Assembly: GCA_902780935.1 (NCBI GenBank)
Contig: CACZHP010000002.1
Coordinates: 62,001 to 126,000, forward strand
DNA from: an uncultured Bacteroidia bacterium
GTDB lineage: Bacteria > Bacteroidota > Bacteroidia > Bacteroidales > UBA932
Direction: 5' to 3'
Length of the DNA stretch: 64,000 nucleotides
Part shown: piece by piece, positions 48,930-58,367 of the stretch
Layout of the letters: every line of letters begins with the position of its first letter
Position numbering within the stretch: position 1 is the first letter of the stretch
The notes under the pieces: model-generated
Database searches by the model: none
What the model saw: the letters and a program-made list of their open reading frames with translations, nothing else
What the model was told of the DNA's origin: nothing
Translations under genes and position numbers: made by a program

Positions 48930-50678
48930 CTATAAATCATTGCAGGATAAATAATTGACCAGGGCCTCCGTCACCCTTCTCACTCCTCCCGGAGTCGGAT
49001 ATATCCCGGAGAAATACCAATCGCCGCGGTGGCTGGGACAAGCCTCGTGAAGCCCTTCCAGCGACTGGAACACGAGTTCCACGGGGGTGGCCATTCCTTC
49101 GGGCCGCAGCATTCGAGCCATTTCGTTGCTGATCACCTCGGCGGAGAATGGTTTGTAGATATTCCGAACCATGTTCGCCATTTCCTCCGCCGGCTTACGG
49201 AGCTCGTGCTCGCAAGCCTTACGCAGGTCAATCAATTCATTTTCCTGTACGCTGTCTTTCCAGAGCTTCATCGCCGCCCTGAAAGCGCAGAGTTCCTCAA
49301 GACGCGGCATGTCTATGCCATAGTAATCCGGATACCTGACTTGCGGGGATGAACTTACCATGACGATTTTTTTCGGATGGAGCCTGTCAAGGATCTTGAA
49401 TATGCTGTCTTTGAGTGTCGTTCCCCGGACAATGCTGTCGTCGATGATGACGAGGTTGTCCTTGCCCGGGCGGAGGCTGCCGTACGTGATGTCATAGACA
49501 TGGGAGGCGAGATCGTCCCTTGATCCGGCCTCGGTTATGAATGTCCTCAGCTTGATGTCTTTCCATGCGACTTTCTCGCTCCGGACATCCATCCCCATCC
49601 TCCTGAAGCCCTCGACCATCCCGTAGAATGCGACTTCCGCGGTGTTCGGGATAAATGAGAAAACTGTGTTCCCGACATCTCCTCCTATCGCATCAAGAAC
49701 TTGTGGGACAAGTAGTTCCCCAAGTTTTTTGCGCTCCCGGTATATGTCCGCGTCAGACCCCCGGCTGAAGTAGATCCTCTCGAATGAGCATTTGAAATCT
49801 CCTCTTTGGGAGAATATCCTCTCCACCGAACTCTCTCCGCTCTTCCTGACTATCAGCGCTTCCCCCGGAGGCAACTCGCGGACTTCCCCAATGTCCACAT
49901 TGAAAACAGTCTGGAGGACCGGCCGCTCACTGGCCAGGGCGACTACCTCATCATCCCTATAATAGAAAGCGGGACGTATTCCCCATGGATCCCTGATCGC
50001 GAACATCTCACCGCTACCCGTCATTCCGCACATCACATAGCCACCGTCGAATTTGTCAAGCGTGGAGCGGAGGACGTTCTCTATCTTGACATTGTCGTCT
50101 ATGAACCGTGTGATCTCCTGACCTTTTTTCCCGGCCTCCTTGGCCTTCATGTAATTCCGCTCGACCTCCCTGTCCAGGCGGTGCCCCATCAGTTCAAGAG
50201 TGATGTAAGTATCGCTGTAAATGCGCGGGGACTGTCCTTGGCTGACCATATCCTCGAAAATCTCATCGACATTAGTCATGTTGAAGTTGCCGCACAGGCA
50301 GAGGTTCCTGGCTCTCCAGTTGTTCCTGCGCAGGAAAGGGTGCACGTATGACAACCCCGATTTCCCGGTGGTGGAATATCGTAGGTGTCCCATCAGCAGC
50401 TCGCCTTGGAAAGAGCTGTCCACCCTGCCGAAGATCTCGGTGATGGCATCTTTGCCTTCAGCCCTTTCCCTGAACATATACTCCTCACCTGGGGGATTTG
50501 TCAGGTTGACGCAAGCTATTCCCGCACCCTCCTGGCCGCGGTTGTGCTGCTTCTCCATCATCAGGTAGAGCTTGTCAAGGCCATACCTGCCGGTACCGTA
50601 TTTGTCCTGGTAGTATCCGAGCGGCTTGAGAAGGCGGATCATCGCCACGCCGCATTCGTGTTTGAGCTGATCAGTCAT
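48930..50678 (-). CDS. purF: Amidophosphoribosyltransferase (PurF-like, long Bacteroidota form)
   Basis: A 582-residue cytoplasmic enzyme that transfers glutamine-amide nitrogen to PRPP, the first committed step of purine synthesis. The N-terminal nucleophile is Cys9 in LKHECGVAMI, exposed after loss of a short propeptide; EKQHNRGQEGAGIA is a glutaminase motif. NLVIIDDSIVRGTTLKDSI is the PRPP-binding site. It is about 80-100 residues longer than the E. coli enzyme, as is usual for this Bacteroidota group. Its start overlaps the end of pyrG by 8 bases. Confidence 0.93.
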   Translation of the reverse strand: MTDQLKHECGVAMIRLLKPLGYYQDKYGTGRYGLDKLYLMMEKQHNRGQEGAGIACVNLTNPPGEEYMFRERAEGKDAITEIFGRVDSSFQGELLMGHLRYSTTGKSGLSYVHPFLRRNNWRARNLCLCGNFNMTNVDEIFEDMVSQGQSPRIYSDTYITLELMGHRLDREVERNYMKAKEAGKKGQEITRFIDDNVKIENVLRSTLDKFDGGYVMCGMTGSGEMFAIRDPWGIRPAFYYRDDEVVALASERPVLQTVFNVDIGEVRELPPGEALIVRKSGESSVERIFSQRGDFKCSFERIYFSRGSDADIYRERKKLGELLVPQVLDAIGGDVGNTVFSFIPNTAEVAFYGMVEGFRRMGMDVRSEKVAWKDIKLRTFITEAGSRDDLASHVYDITYGSLRPGKDNLVIIDDSIVRGTTLKDSIFKILDRLHPKKIVMVSSSPQVRYPDYYGIDMPRLEELCAFRAAMKLWKDSVQENELIDLRKACEHELRKPAEEMANMVRNIYKPFSAEVISNEMARMLRPEGMATPVELVFQSLEGLHEACPSHRGDWYFSGIYPTPGGVRRVTEALVNYLSCNDL

Positions 50679-52272
50679 TTCCCGCGCATGCTTTTATGAA
50701 ATCCATGAATAGGGGATGGGGACAAAGCACCGTTGAGGAATATTCCGGGTGGAACTGAGTCCCGATGTACCATCTGTGCGAGGGAACCTCCACTATCTCA
50801 ACAAGATCGTTCTCGGGATTGATCCCGACGCATTTCATCCCGGATGCCTCAAGGGCCTCCCTGAAATGGTTGTTGACCTCGTAGCGGTGGCGGTGCCTCT
50901 CACTGACGAGATCCGCTCCTCCATAGGCGGCTCTCGCTTTGCTGCCTTCCGCCAGACGGCAATTGTAAGCTCCCAGCCTCATCGTGCCTCCGAGGTTTGT
51001 GATGTTTTTTTGCTCCTCCATCATGTCTATGACGTTGTGTGGGGTGACGGGGGTCATCTCCATGCTGTCGGCATCCTTGAGCCCAAGGACGTTCCGTGAA
51101 TATTCAATGACCATCATCTGCATGCCGAGGCATATCCCGAAAGCCGGCAGGTCGTGGGTCCTGGCATATCCGGCGGCTATGATCTTGCCCTCGATCCCCC
51201 TCTGGCCGAATCCTGGGCAGATGACTATTCCGTCAAGGCCTGCGAGCCTGTCCGCCACATTATCCGCGGTGATCTCCTCACTGTTGACGAACACGGCCTT
51301 TACTTTCCTGTCGCGATAGACTCCGGCATGGGTGAGACTCTCAGTGATGCTCTTGTAGGCATCCTGGAGGGAGTATTTCCCTACAAGACCTATCGTCAAG
51401 ACATTCAACGCGTTCCGCCTTCTTTCAAGGAAGGAACGCCAGTCTTTCAGCTCGGGCGGCGGTCCGGGCTCTATCCCCATTTTCTTCAGGCAGATGGCAT
51501 CGAGCCCTTGACGGAGCATGTTGAGGGGAACCTCATAGATTGAAGGTAGATCCTGGCTTTGGATTACCGCCTCAACCTCCACGTTGCAGAAGTGCGCGAC
51601 TTTCGCTCTCAGGTCGTCGCTGAGGTCATGTTCTGTCCTCAGCACCAAGACTTCCGGCTGGATTCCAAGGCCCTGGAGCTGCTTGACGCTTGTCTGGGTA
51701 GGTTTGGTCTTGAGTTCTCCGGCCGCGCTAAGGTAAGGGACATAAGTAAGGTGGATGTTCAGGGCGTTCCGTCCGAGCTCCCACCTCAGTTGCCTTATGG
51801 CCTCAAGGAACGGCTGTCCTTCGATGTCTCCGATAGTGCCCCCTATCTCGGTGATCACGAAATCAAAAGGTTCTTTCGAAGCGTTCAGGCGGATCCGCCT
51901 TTTTATCTCGTCGGTGATGTGGGGCACTACCTGGATAGTCTTGCCGAGGTAGTCACCGCGCCTCTCCCTTTCAATTACGCTCAGGTAGATTTTGCCTGTC
52001 GTGACACTGTTGTCCCTGGTCGTCCGTATCCCTGTGAACCTCTCGTAATGGCCGAGGTCCAGGTCTGTCTCCTGCCCGTCCGCCGTGACGTAGCATTCCC
52101 CATGCTCATAAGGGTTCAGTGTGCCCGGATCTATGTTGATGTACGGGTCGAACTTCTGTATAGTGATCTTATAGCCTCTGGCCTGCAGCAGTTTCCCAAG
52201 CGAGGCGCTGATTATCCCTTTGCCAAGGGAGGAGGCCACACCTCCTGTTATGAATATGTATTTCGTCTCCAT
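50671..52272 (-). CDS. pyrG: CTP synthase
   Basis: A 533-residue cytoplasmic enzyme making CTP from UTP, ATP and glutamine. The synthase half begins METKYIFITGGVASSLGKGI with the P-loop and includes QKFDPYINIDPGTLNPYEHGE. The glutaminase half has FGICLGMQMMVIE with the catalytic Cys and FHPEYSS with the catalytic His. ATG at 52272 is chosen over 52320 because the family starts at this Met and the longer frame runs into glnN. It lies 5 bases after glnN. Confidence 0.97.
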   Translation of the reverse strand: METKYIFITGGVASSLGKGIISASLGKLLQARGYKITIQKFDPYINIDPGTLNPYEHGECYVTADGQETDLDLGHYERFTGIRTTRDNSVTTGKIYLSVIERERRGDYLGKTIQVVPHITDEIKRRIRLNASKEPFDFVITEIGGTIGDIEGQPFLEAIRQLRWELGRNALNIHLTYVPYLSAAGELKTKPTQTSVKQLQGLGIQPEVLVLRTEHDLSDDLRAKVAHFCNVEVEAVIQSQDLPSIYEVPLNMLRQGLDAICLKKMGIEPGPPPELKDWRSFLERRRNALNVLTIGLVGKYSLQDAYKSITESLTHAGVYRDRKVKAVFVNSEEITADNVADRLAGLDGIVICPGFGQRGIEGKIIAAGYARTHDLPAFGICLGMQMMVIEYSRNVLGLKDADSMEMTPVTPHNVIDMMEEQKNITNLGGTMRLGAYNCRLAEGSKARAAYGGADLVSERHRHRYEVNNHFREALEASGMKCVGINPENDLVEIVEVPSHRWYIGTQFHPEYSSTVLCPHPLFMDFIKACAGND

Positions 52273-52277
52273 CTCGT

Positions 52278-54458
52278 TCAGCTTATGAACAGCAGTTCGC
52301 GGTATTTGGGAAGTGGCCACAGGCGGTTATCCACGATCTCCTCGAGTTTGTCTATGGGGCGGCGAATCCCGGCCAGGCTTTCAGCTATTTCCCGGTAGGC
52401 CAAAGCTTTGTGGTATTCATCGGTGATGACGTTGGCTTTCTTTCGGGCTTCTTTCATGCGATCCACTTTTGTCCTGATATCTTCCACGTGCCCGGAAATC
52501 TTGTCGAGGATCTCTTTGTCGGTGACCAGTTTCCCACAGTCCCCGAACACATCTTTGTAGAGTGACATGTTCTTTAGGATAGCGGTCTCGTATTCAATCG
52601 CCGCGGGGATGATGTGGTTGATCGCCATCCGTCCCATAACCCTCGCCTCTATCTGGACTTTCTTGGTGTAGGTCTCCCACTTGACCTCATTCCTGGCCGC
52701 CAATTCTTTTTCGGAATACACCCCTGTCGCGGTGAACATCTCCAAGGCCTCCGGGCTGGTGAAGGCCTTGAACATCTCCGGGACGCTGGTCTCGACATCA
52801 AGCCCTCTCCTGGCGGCCTCTTCCTTCCACTCGTCAGAGTAGCCGTTGCCGTCGAAGCATACCGTGTCTATCACAGAGGCTATCAGCGGTTTCAGCGAAT
52901 CCATGACAGCTATGTCCAGAGGGACGCCTGAGGCCATCCTTTTGTCAACATCTTTCTTGAAGTCAGTCAGTTGCATTGCTACCGCGGCGTTCAGGACCGT
53001 GAGAGGCCCGGCGCAGTTCGCTGACGACCCCACTGCCCTGAACTCGAACCTGTTGCCAGTGAAAGCGAATGGGGATGTCCTGTTGCGGTCGGTGTTGTCC
53101 ACGAATATCTCAGGGATTTCCACAAGTCCCACGCTCTTACCTTGTTTCCCGGCGATCTCGATCGGAGTCCCTGAAGGGACTTCCAGCAGTTTGCGGAGCA
53201 CCCCGGTCATGGTTCTGCCGAGGAAGGCGGAGATGATCGCCGGTGGTGCCTCGTTGGCTCCCAGCCTGTGGGCGTTGGTGGCGCTTGCTATGCTGGCTTT
53301 CAACAGGGCGTTGTATTTCTGGACGGCCACCAGTACATTCACGAAGAAAGTCACGAATTGCAGGTTGCCTTTGGCATCTTTTCCGGGAGCCAGCAACGCC
53401 GTCCCGGTGTCCGTGCCGAGGGACCAGTTATTGTGCTTCCCGGAACCGTTGATCCCGTCGAAAGGCTTCTCGTGGAGGAGCGCCACGAAGCCGTGTTTCC
53501 TGGCTATCTTTCTCATGAGGTTCATCACGAGTTGGTTCTGGTCATTCGACAGGTTCGCCTCGCCGTAGATCGGCGCGAGCTCGAATTGGTTGGGAGCCAC
53601 TTCGTTGTGACGGGTTTTTATCGGTATTCCCAGTTTGTGCCCGGCGATCTCAAGGTCTCTCATGAACTCCGCGACCCGTGGCGGGATGGCTCCGAAATAG
53701 TGGTCGTCAAGCTGCTGGTTTTTGGAGGAGGCGTGTCCCATGAGTGTGCGTCCTGTGATCATCAGGTCGGGCCTGGCCGCATACAAGGCCTCATCCACGA
53801 GGAAATATTCCTGCTCCCACCCGAGATAGGAATACACTTTTGACACATCGGGGTCGAACAGGCGGCAGATCGGGACCGCCGCGTCGTTGACCGCTTTCAG
53901 GGCTTTCTTGAGAGGAGTCTTATAGTCGAGCGCCTCTCCGGTGTAGGAGATGAACACGGTAGGGATGCACAAGGTGTCATCCATGATGAATACCGGTGAA
54001 GTGGGGTCCCAGGCGGTATAGCCTCTCGCCTCGAAGGTCTCCCTGATGCCTCCGCTGGGGAATGAGGATGCGTCAGGTTCCTGCTGGACCAGGGAAGACC
54101 CGTCGAAAGTCTCGATGATACCGCCTTTGCCGTCATAGTCGATGAGGGAGTCGTGCTTCTCGGCTGTCCCTTCCGTGAGGGGTTGGAACCAATGCGTCAC
54201 ATGTGTGACGTTGTGCTCCAGCGCCCATTCTTTGATCCCCTTCGCGACCATGTCAGCCGTCTCCCTGTCCAGGGATCCCCCTTTGTCGATGCAGTCGAGC
54301 AGCGAGGCGAGAGTTTTGGCGTCAAGGTACTTGCGTATTTTTACCCGGTCGAAGACCAGTTCTCCGAAATATTCGGAGACTTTCTTTTGGGGAACATCCG
54401 CCGGGAGGGCCTTCTTCTCGAAGGACCCCTTCACCAATTCAAGTCTGTCTGTACTCAT
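52278..54458 (-). CDS. glnN: Glutamine synthetase type III
   Basis: A 726-residue cytoplasmic GSIII enzyme condensing ammonia and glutamate to glutamine. MDDTLCIPTVFISYTGEALDYKTPL, EYFLVD, GHASSKNQQLDDHYFG, KTRHNEVAPNQFELAPIYGEAN, LLHEKPFDGINGSGKHNNWS and NRTSPFAFTGNRFEFRAVGSSAN are GSIII hallmarks. The length is usual for this type, which is common in Bacteroidota. Its leader contains a strong hairpin (54498-54532). The genes that follow, pyrG and purF, both use glutamine, so nitrogen assimilation and nucleotide synthesis are linked in one operon. Confidence 0.97.
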   Translation of the reverse strand: MSTDRLELVKGSFEKKALPADVPQKKVSEYFGELVFDRVKIRKYLDAKTLASLLDCIDKGGSLDRETADMVAKGIKEWALEHNVTHVTHWFQPLTEGTAEKHDSLIDYDGKGGIIETFDGSSLVQQEPDASSFPSGGIRETFEARGYTAWDPTSPVFIMDDTLCIPTVFISYTGEALDYKTPLKKALKAVNDAAVPICRLFDPDVSKVYSYLGWEQEYFLVDEALYAARPDLMITGRTLMGHASSKNQQLDDHYFGAIPPRVAEFMRDLEIAGHKLGIPIKTRHNEVAPNQFELAPIYGEANLSNDQNQLVMNLMRKIARKHGFVALLHEKPFDGINGSGKHNNWSLGTDTGTALLAPGKDAKGNLQFVTFFVNVLVAVQKYNALLKASIASATNAHRLGANEAPPAIISAFLGRTMTGVLRKLLEVPSGTPIEIAGKQGKSVGLVEIPEIFVDNTDRNRTSPFAFTGNRFEFRAVGSSANCAGPLTVLNAAVAMQLTDFKKDVDKRMASGVPLDIAVMDSLKPLIASVIDTVCFDGNGYSDEWKEEAARRGLDVETSVPEMFKAFTSPEALEMFTATGVYSEKELAARNEVKWETYTKKVQIEARVMGRMAINHIIPAAIEYETAILKNMSLYKDVFGDCGKLVTDKEILDKISGHVEDIRTKVDRMKEARKKANVITDEYHKALAYREIAESLAGIRRPIDKLEEIVDNRLWPLPKYRELLFIS

Positions 54459-54497
54459 TTTGTTGAATATTTGTTAAGTGTAAGTGCCCTGTTAACG

Positions 54498-54532
54498 AAA
54501 GAGGGCTAGTCCGCCATGGACTAGCCCTCTTT
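54498..54532 (-). promoter_or_regulatory. Perfect 15-bp hairpin upstream of glnN
   Basis: Stem of 15 perfect base pairs (AAAGAGGGCTAGTCC and its complement) around a 5-base loop, flanked by A and T triplets so that it reads as a terminator from either strand. It lies 39 bases before glnN. Both flanking genes point away from it, so it does not end either CDS. It may be a leader attenuator or the end of a small RNA. Confidence 0.6.
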
Positions 54533-54578
54533 ATCGCTTATGATGGGTTGTATTACCATTTGTCTGTTAGTTCGTTGA

Positions 54579-54601
54579 CGCGATTTTAGGAAAAAATCGC
54601 G
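54579..54601. promoter_or_regulatory. Second inverted repeat in the glnN-etfB intergenic region
   Basis: A 9-bp inverted repeat CGCGATTTT/AAAATCGCG with a 5-base loop. It lies between the first hairpin and the etfB promoter, so it is upstream of etfB transcription and possibly within a glnN leader. Confidence 0.4.
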
Positions 54602-54655
54602 AACTATGAATCATTTTTTTTGATTTTATCGATTTACGGGGAAAGACCTCCCTTT

Positions 54656-54686
54656 TTTGTCTTAAGGCGAAAAATGTGTATATTTG
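54656..54686 (+). promoter_or_regulatory. Canonical Bacteroidota promoter of the etf operon
   Basis: TTTG at 54656-54659 and TATATTTG at 54679-54686, with a 19-base spacer: the best complete -33/-7 pair in the window. The etfB start lies 53 bases after the -7 box. Confidence 0.75.
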
Positions 54687-54739
54687 TCCGTTTGGCCGGT
54701 TGATGCGGTCATGATTGAAACTAAATTATTCGTATCGAT

Positions 54740-55606
54740 ATGAAATTGAAAATTGTTGTCCTGGCTAAGCAGGTGCCCGACACAAGGAATGTCGGCAAGG
54801 ACGCTATGACGGCCGAAGGTACCGTCAACCGCGCCGCCCTGCCCGCCATTTTCAATCCGGACGACCTTCTCGCTCTCGAGCAGGCCCTCCGTCTCAAGGA
54901 ACAGAATCCCGGATCGACCGTGGGAGTCCTCACTATGGGCCCGCCCCGTGCCGGGGAGATCATCCGTCAGGGACTTTACAGGGGTGCTGACACCGGTTGG
55001 CTGCTGACTGACAGGCTCTTCGCTGGAGCTGACACGCTCGCCACCTCTTACGCCCTCGCCACCGCGATCAAGAAGATCGGCGATGTTGACATTGTGATCG
55101 GAGGTCGTCAGGCCATCGATGGTGACACCGCTCAGGTCGGTCCCCAGGTCGCCCAGAAACTCGGGCTGAACCAGGTGACCTACGCCGAAGAGATCAAAGT
55201 TGAGGATGGCAAGGCCACTGTCCGTCGTCATATTGACGGAGGTGCTGAGACTGTGGAGGTCCCGCTTCCCGCCCTTATCACGGTCAACGGAAGCGCCGCT
55301 CCCTGCCGCCCGCAGAACACCAAACTCGTGATGAAATACAAGAGGGCTTCCTGCCCCATGGAGCGTCCCGCTGAGGTTCCTTACGCCGAGCTTTACGAGG
55401 AGCGCCCTTACCTGACTCTCAACCAGTGGAGTGTCGCCGATGTGGACGGGGATCCTTCGCAGTGCGGCCTCGCCGGTTCGCCGACCAAGGTCAAGAGTGT
55501 CCAGAATATCGTCTTCCAGGCCAAGGAGTGCAAGCATCTGACCGCTTCCGACGCCGACATAGAGGGCATGATCAAGGAATTGTTGGATGAGAAGATAATC
55601 GGATAG
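54740..55606 (+). CDS. etfB: Electron transfer flavoprotein, beta subunit
   Basis: A 288-residue cytoplasmic subunit that binds AMP or a second FAD and receives electrons from acyl-CoA dehydrogenases. It starts MKLKIVVLAKQVPDTRNVG; LEQALRLKEQ, VLTMGPPRAGEIIRQGLYRGAD, DVDIVIGGRQAIDGDTAQVGPQVAQKLG and ITVNGSAAPCRPQN match EtfB. etfA follows after 4 bases. Whether it is a bifurcating EtfB cannot be told with confidence by eye. Confidence 0.95.
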   Translation: MKLKIVVLAKQVPDTRNVGKDAMTAEGTVNRAALPAIFNPDDLLALEQALRLKEQNPGSTVGVLTMGPPRAGEIIRQGLYRGADTGWLLTDRLFAGADTLATSYALATAIKKIGDVDIVIGGRQAIDGDTAQVGPQVAQKLGLNQVTYAEEIKVEDGKATVRRHIDGGAETVEVPLPALITVNGSAAPCRPQNTKLVMKYKRASCPMERPAEVPYAELYEERPYLTLNQWSVADVDGDPSQCGLAGSPTKVKSVQNIVFQAKECKHLTASDADIEGMIKELLDEKIIG

Positions 55607-55610
55607 AGCC

Positions 55611-56633
55611 ATGAACAACGTATTTGTATATTGCGAGATAGAAGGGACGACAGTTATGGAGGTCTCCCAGGAGTTGCTCACCAAGGGCCGCAAGCTCGCC
55701 GATGAGCTCGGAGTCCAGCTTCACGCTGTTGTCGCCGGCACTGGAATCAAGGGAAAAGTTGAGGATCAGATACTTCCTTACGGAGTTGACAAACTCTTCG
55801 TCTTTGATGGCGAGGGCCTTTTCCCTTACACCTCAGCTCCCCACACTGACATCCTTGTCAATCTGTTCAAGCAGGAGCAGCCTCAGATCTGCCTTATGGG
55901 AGCGACCGTGATCGGCCGTGACCTCGGCCCCAGGGTCTCCTCATCCCTGACCAGCGGCCTCACCGCTGACTGCACCCAGCTTGAGATCGGTCCCTACACT
56001 GACAATAAGACCGGAAAGACTTACGAGAACCTTCTCTACCAGATCCGTCCCGCTTTCGGAGGCAACATCGTCGCGACGATCGTCAATCCCGACCACCGTC
56101 CGCAGATGGCTACCGTCCGCTCGGGCGTCATGAAGAAGGCGGTTTACGAGGGAAAGGCGGCCGGAGAGGTTGTCTATCCCGCTGTCAATGAATATGTCTC
56201 ACCTGAGGCATATGTCGTGAAAGTCCTCGATCACCATGTGGAGCAGGCCAAGCACAACCTCAAGGGCGCTTCCATCGTGGTCTCCGGAGGTTACGGAATG
56301 GGCAGCAAGGAAGGTTTCGACATGCTCTTCGAGCTTGCGAAGGTCCTTCACGCCGAGGTTGGCGCCAGCCGCGCCGCCGTGGACGCCGGTTTCTGCGACC
56401 ATGACCGCCAGATCGGCCAGACTGGTGTGACCGTCCATCCGAAGGTTTATATCGCCTGCGGCATCAGCGGCCAGATCCAGCACATCGCCGGAATGCAGGA
56501 CAGCGGTATCATCATCAGCATCAACACCGACCCGGACGCTCCGATCAACAAGATCGCTGATTACGTTATCACGGGCCCTGTCGAGGAGGTTGTGCCGAAA
56601 CTCATCAAGTACTACAAGCAGAACAGCAAATAA
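55611..56633 (+). CDS. etfA: Electron transfer flavoprotein, alpha subunit
   Basis: A 340-residue FAD-binding partner of EtfB. The N-terminal half (ICLMGATVIGRDLGPRVSSSLTSGLTADCTQLEI) is the family domain I; the C-terminal FAD domain has IVVSGGYGMGSKEGFDMLFELAKVL, DRQIGQTGVTVHPKVYIACGISGQIQHIAGM and SIIISINTDPDAPI-like IIISINTDPDAPINKIADY. It is 4 bases after etfB and followed by the acyl-CoA dehydrogenase gene with a strong ribosome-binding site. Confidence 0.96.
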   Translation: MNNVFVYCEIEGTTVMEVSQELLTKGRKLADELGVQLHAVVAGTGIKGKVEDQILPYGVDKLFVFDGEGLFPYTSAPHTDILVNLFKQEQPQICLMGATVIGRDLGPRVSSSLTSGLTADCTQLEIGPYTDNKTGKTYENLLYQIRPAFGGNIVATIVNPDHRPQMATVRSGVMKKAVYEGKAAGEVVYPAVNEYVSPEAYVVKVLDHHVEQAKHNLKGASIVVSGGYGMGSKEGFDMLFELAKVLHAEVGASRAAVDAGFCDHDRQIGQTGVTVHPKVYIACGISGQIQHIAGMQDSGIIISINTDPDAPINKIADYVITGPVEEVVPKLIKYYKQNSK

Positions 56634-56638
56634 GGAGG
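56632..56638 (+). promoter_or_regulatory. Strong Shine-Dalgarno AAGGAGG before the acyl-CoA dehydrogenase gene
   Basis: AAGGAGG lies 7 bases before the ATG at 56646 and overlaps the etfA stop codon. Most genes in this window have no such motif. Confidence 0.7.
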
Positions 56639-56645
56639 ACAAGCA

Positions 56646-58367
56646 ATGGCAAATTACTATACTGACCATCCGGAGATCGGATTCCACCTTAACCATCCCC
56701 TCATGCGCAGGGTCGCCGAGCTCAAGGAGCGCGGATATTCCGAGAAAGAGCGCTACGAGGAGGCTCCCGTTGACTACGAGGACTGCATCGAGAACTATCG
56801 TCGCTTGCTCGAGATCGCGGGTGACATCGCCGCCAACACCATCGCTCCCAACTCGGAAGATGTTGATCTTGAGGGACCTCACCTCGAGAACGGGCGTATG
56901 AAATATGCCTCCAAGACTGTCGAGAATATGGAGGACGTTCGTCTTGCGGGACTTTGGGGAGTCACCATGCCGCGCCGTTACGGCGGACTCAACGCTCCTG
57001 AAACAGTATTCAGCATGGCGAGCGAGGTCATCTCCGCCGCTGACTCCAGCTTCCAGAACATCTGGAGCCTCCAGAGCTGCGCCGAGACCCTCTACGAGTT
57101 CGGCAGCGAGGAGCAGAGGCAGAAGTTCATCCCTCGCATCTGCGCCGGTGAGACCATGTCCATGGACCTCACTGAGCCTGACGCCGGATCCGACCTTCAG
57201 AGCGTTATGCTCAAGGCCACCTGGAGCGAGGAGCAGGGATGCTGGCTCCTTAACGGAGTGAAGAGGTTCATCACCAACGGAGACTCTGATATTCACCTGG
57301 TTCTGGCCCGTAGCGAGGAAGGAACCCGCGATGGCCGCGGCCTTTCGATGTTCATCTACGACAAGCGTCAGGGTGGAGTCAACGTTCGCCACATCGAGCA
57401 TAAGCTCGGTATTCACGGTTCCCCGACATGCGAGCTGACTTACAAGGATGCCCGCGCTGAGCTGTGCGGTGAGAGAAGGCTTGGCCTCATCAAGTACGTC
57501 ATGGCCCTTATGAACGGTGCCCGTCTCGGAATCGGCGCGCAGAGCGTCGGTCTGAGCCAGGAGGCTTACAATGAGGCTGTGGCATACGCCGCCGAGAGAG
57601 CCCAGTTCGGTCAGAAGATCAACAAGTTCCCTGGTGTTTACGACATGCTCAGCCGTATGAAGGCCAAGCTCGATGCCAGCCGCTCGCTGCTTTACCAGAC
57701 CTCAAGGTATGTCGATATCTACAAGGCCCTTGAGGACATCCAGAGGGAGCGCAAGCTTGAGGCCGACGAGAGGGCAGAGATGAAGACCTACAGCCGCCTG
57801 GCCGACGCCTTCACTCCTCTCTGCAAGGGTATGGCTTCCGAATATGCCAACCAGAACGCCTACGACGCCATTTCCGTCCACGGAGGTTCCGGCTTCATTA
57901 TGGAGTACAAGAGCCAGAGGCTTTATCGTGACGCCCGCATATTCTCGATCTACGAGGGTACGACCCAGCTTCAGGTGGTTGCCGCTATTCGCTACATCAC
58001 CAACGGGACATATCAGAATATCATTAACGACATGCTCGCTGAAGATGTTCTGCCTGAACTGGTTCCGCTCAAGAATAAGATCGCTGGCTGCGCTCAGATC
58101 CTTTCCGAGTGCGTGGCCAAGGTCCGTGAGGCTGGGGATGCTGAGCTGCAGGACTTCCTGGCCCGCAGGCTCTACGACATGACCGGTGAGATCGTGATGT
58201 CACTGCTCCTTTTGCGTGACGCCACCGTCGCTCCCGACATGTTCCTGGGCTCCGCCAAGGTCTATTGCCAGATGGCTTGCGAGACCGTGGCCGGCAAGAG
58301 CTCCTATATCATGGGCTTCGACAAGGAGAGCCTTCCCGCTTTCCGTGCTGTCGAAGAGGCTGAGTAA
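56646..58367 (+). CDS. Acyl-CoA dehydrogenase with C-terminal helical extension
   Basis: A 573-residue flavoenzyme oxidising acyl-CoA to enoyl-CoA and passing electrons to EtfAB. LWGVTMPRRYGGLNAPETVFS, MSMDLTEPDAGSDLQSV, GVKRFITNGDSDIHLVLAR, AYAAERAQFGQKINKFPGV and RDARIFSIYEGTTQLQVVAA cover the N-terminal, barrel and C-terminal domains; Glu of YEGT is the likely catalytic base. About 130 extra residues at the end, mostly helical, resemble long forms of the family. The substrate chain length is not clear. It is the third gene of the etf operon. Confidence 0.92.
   Translation: MANYYTDHPEIGFHLNHPLMRRVAELKERGYSEKERYEEAPVDYEDCIENYRRLLEIAGDIAANTIAPNSEDVDLEGPHLENGRMKYASKTVENMEDVRLAGLWGVTMPRRYGGLNAPETVFSMASEVISAADSSFQNIWSLQSCAETLYEFGSEEQRQKFIPRICAGETMSMDLTEPDAGSDLQSVMLKATWSEEQGCWLLNGVKRFITNGDSDIHLVLARSEEGTRDGRGLSMFIYDKRQGGVNVRHIEHKLGIHGSPTCELTYKDARAELCGERRLGLIKYVMALMNGARLGIGAQSVGLSQEAYNEAVAYAAERAQFGQKINKFPGVYDMLSRMKAKLDASRSLLYQTSRYVDIYKALEDIQRERKLEADERAEMKTYSRLADAFTPLCKGMASEYANQNAYDAISVHGGSGFIMEYKSQRLYRDARIFSIYEGTTQLQVVAAIRYITNGTYQNIINDMLAEDVLPELVPLKNKIAGCAQILSECVAKVREAGDAELQDFLARRLYDMTGEIVMSLLLLRDATVAPDMFLGSAKVYCQMACETVAGKSSYIMGFDKESLPAFRAVEEAE

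Noticed and set aside
54662..57416. Long minus-strand frames of 343 and 405 codons opposite etfB, etfA and the acyl-CoA dehydrogenase gene.
   Set aside because: The plus-strand genes have full conserved motifs; the antisense frames show no recognisable domain and result from strong codon bias.
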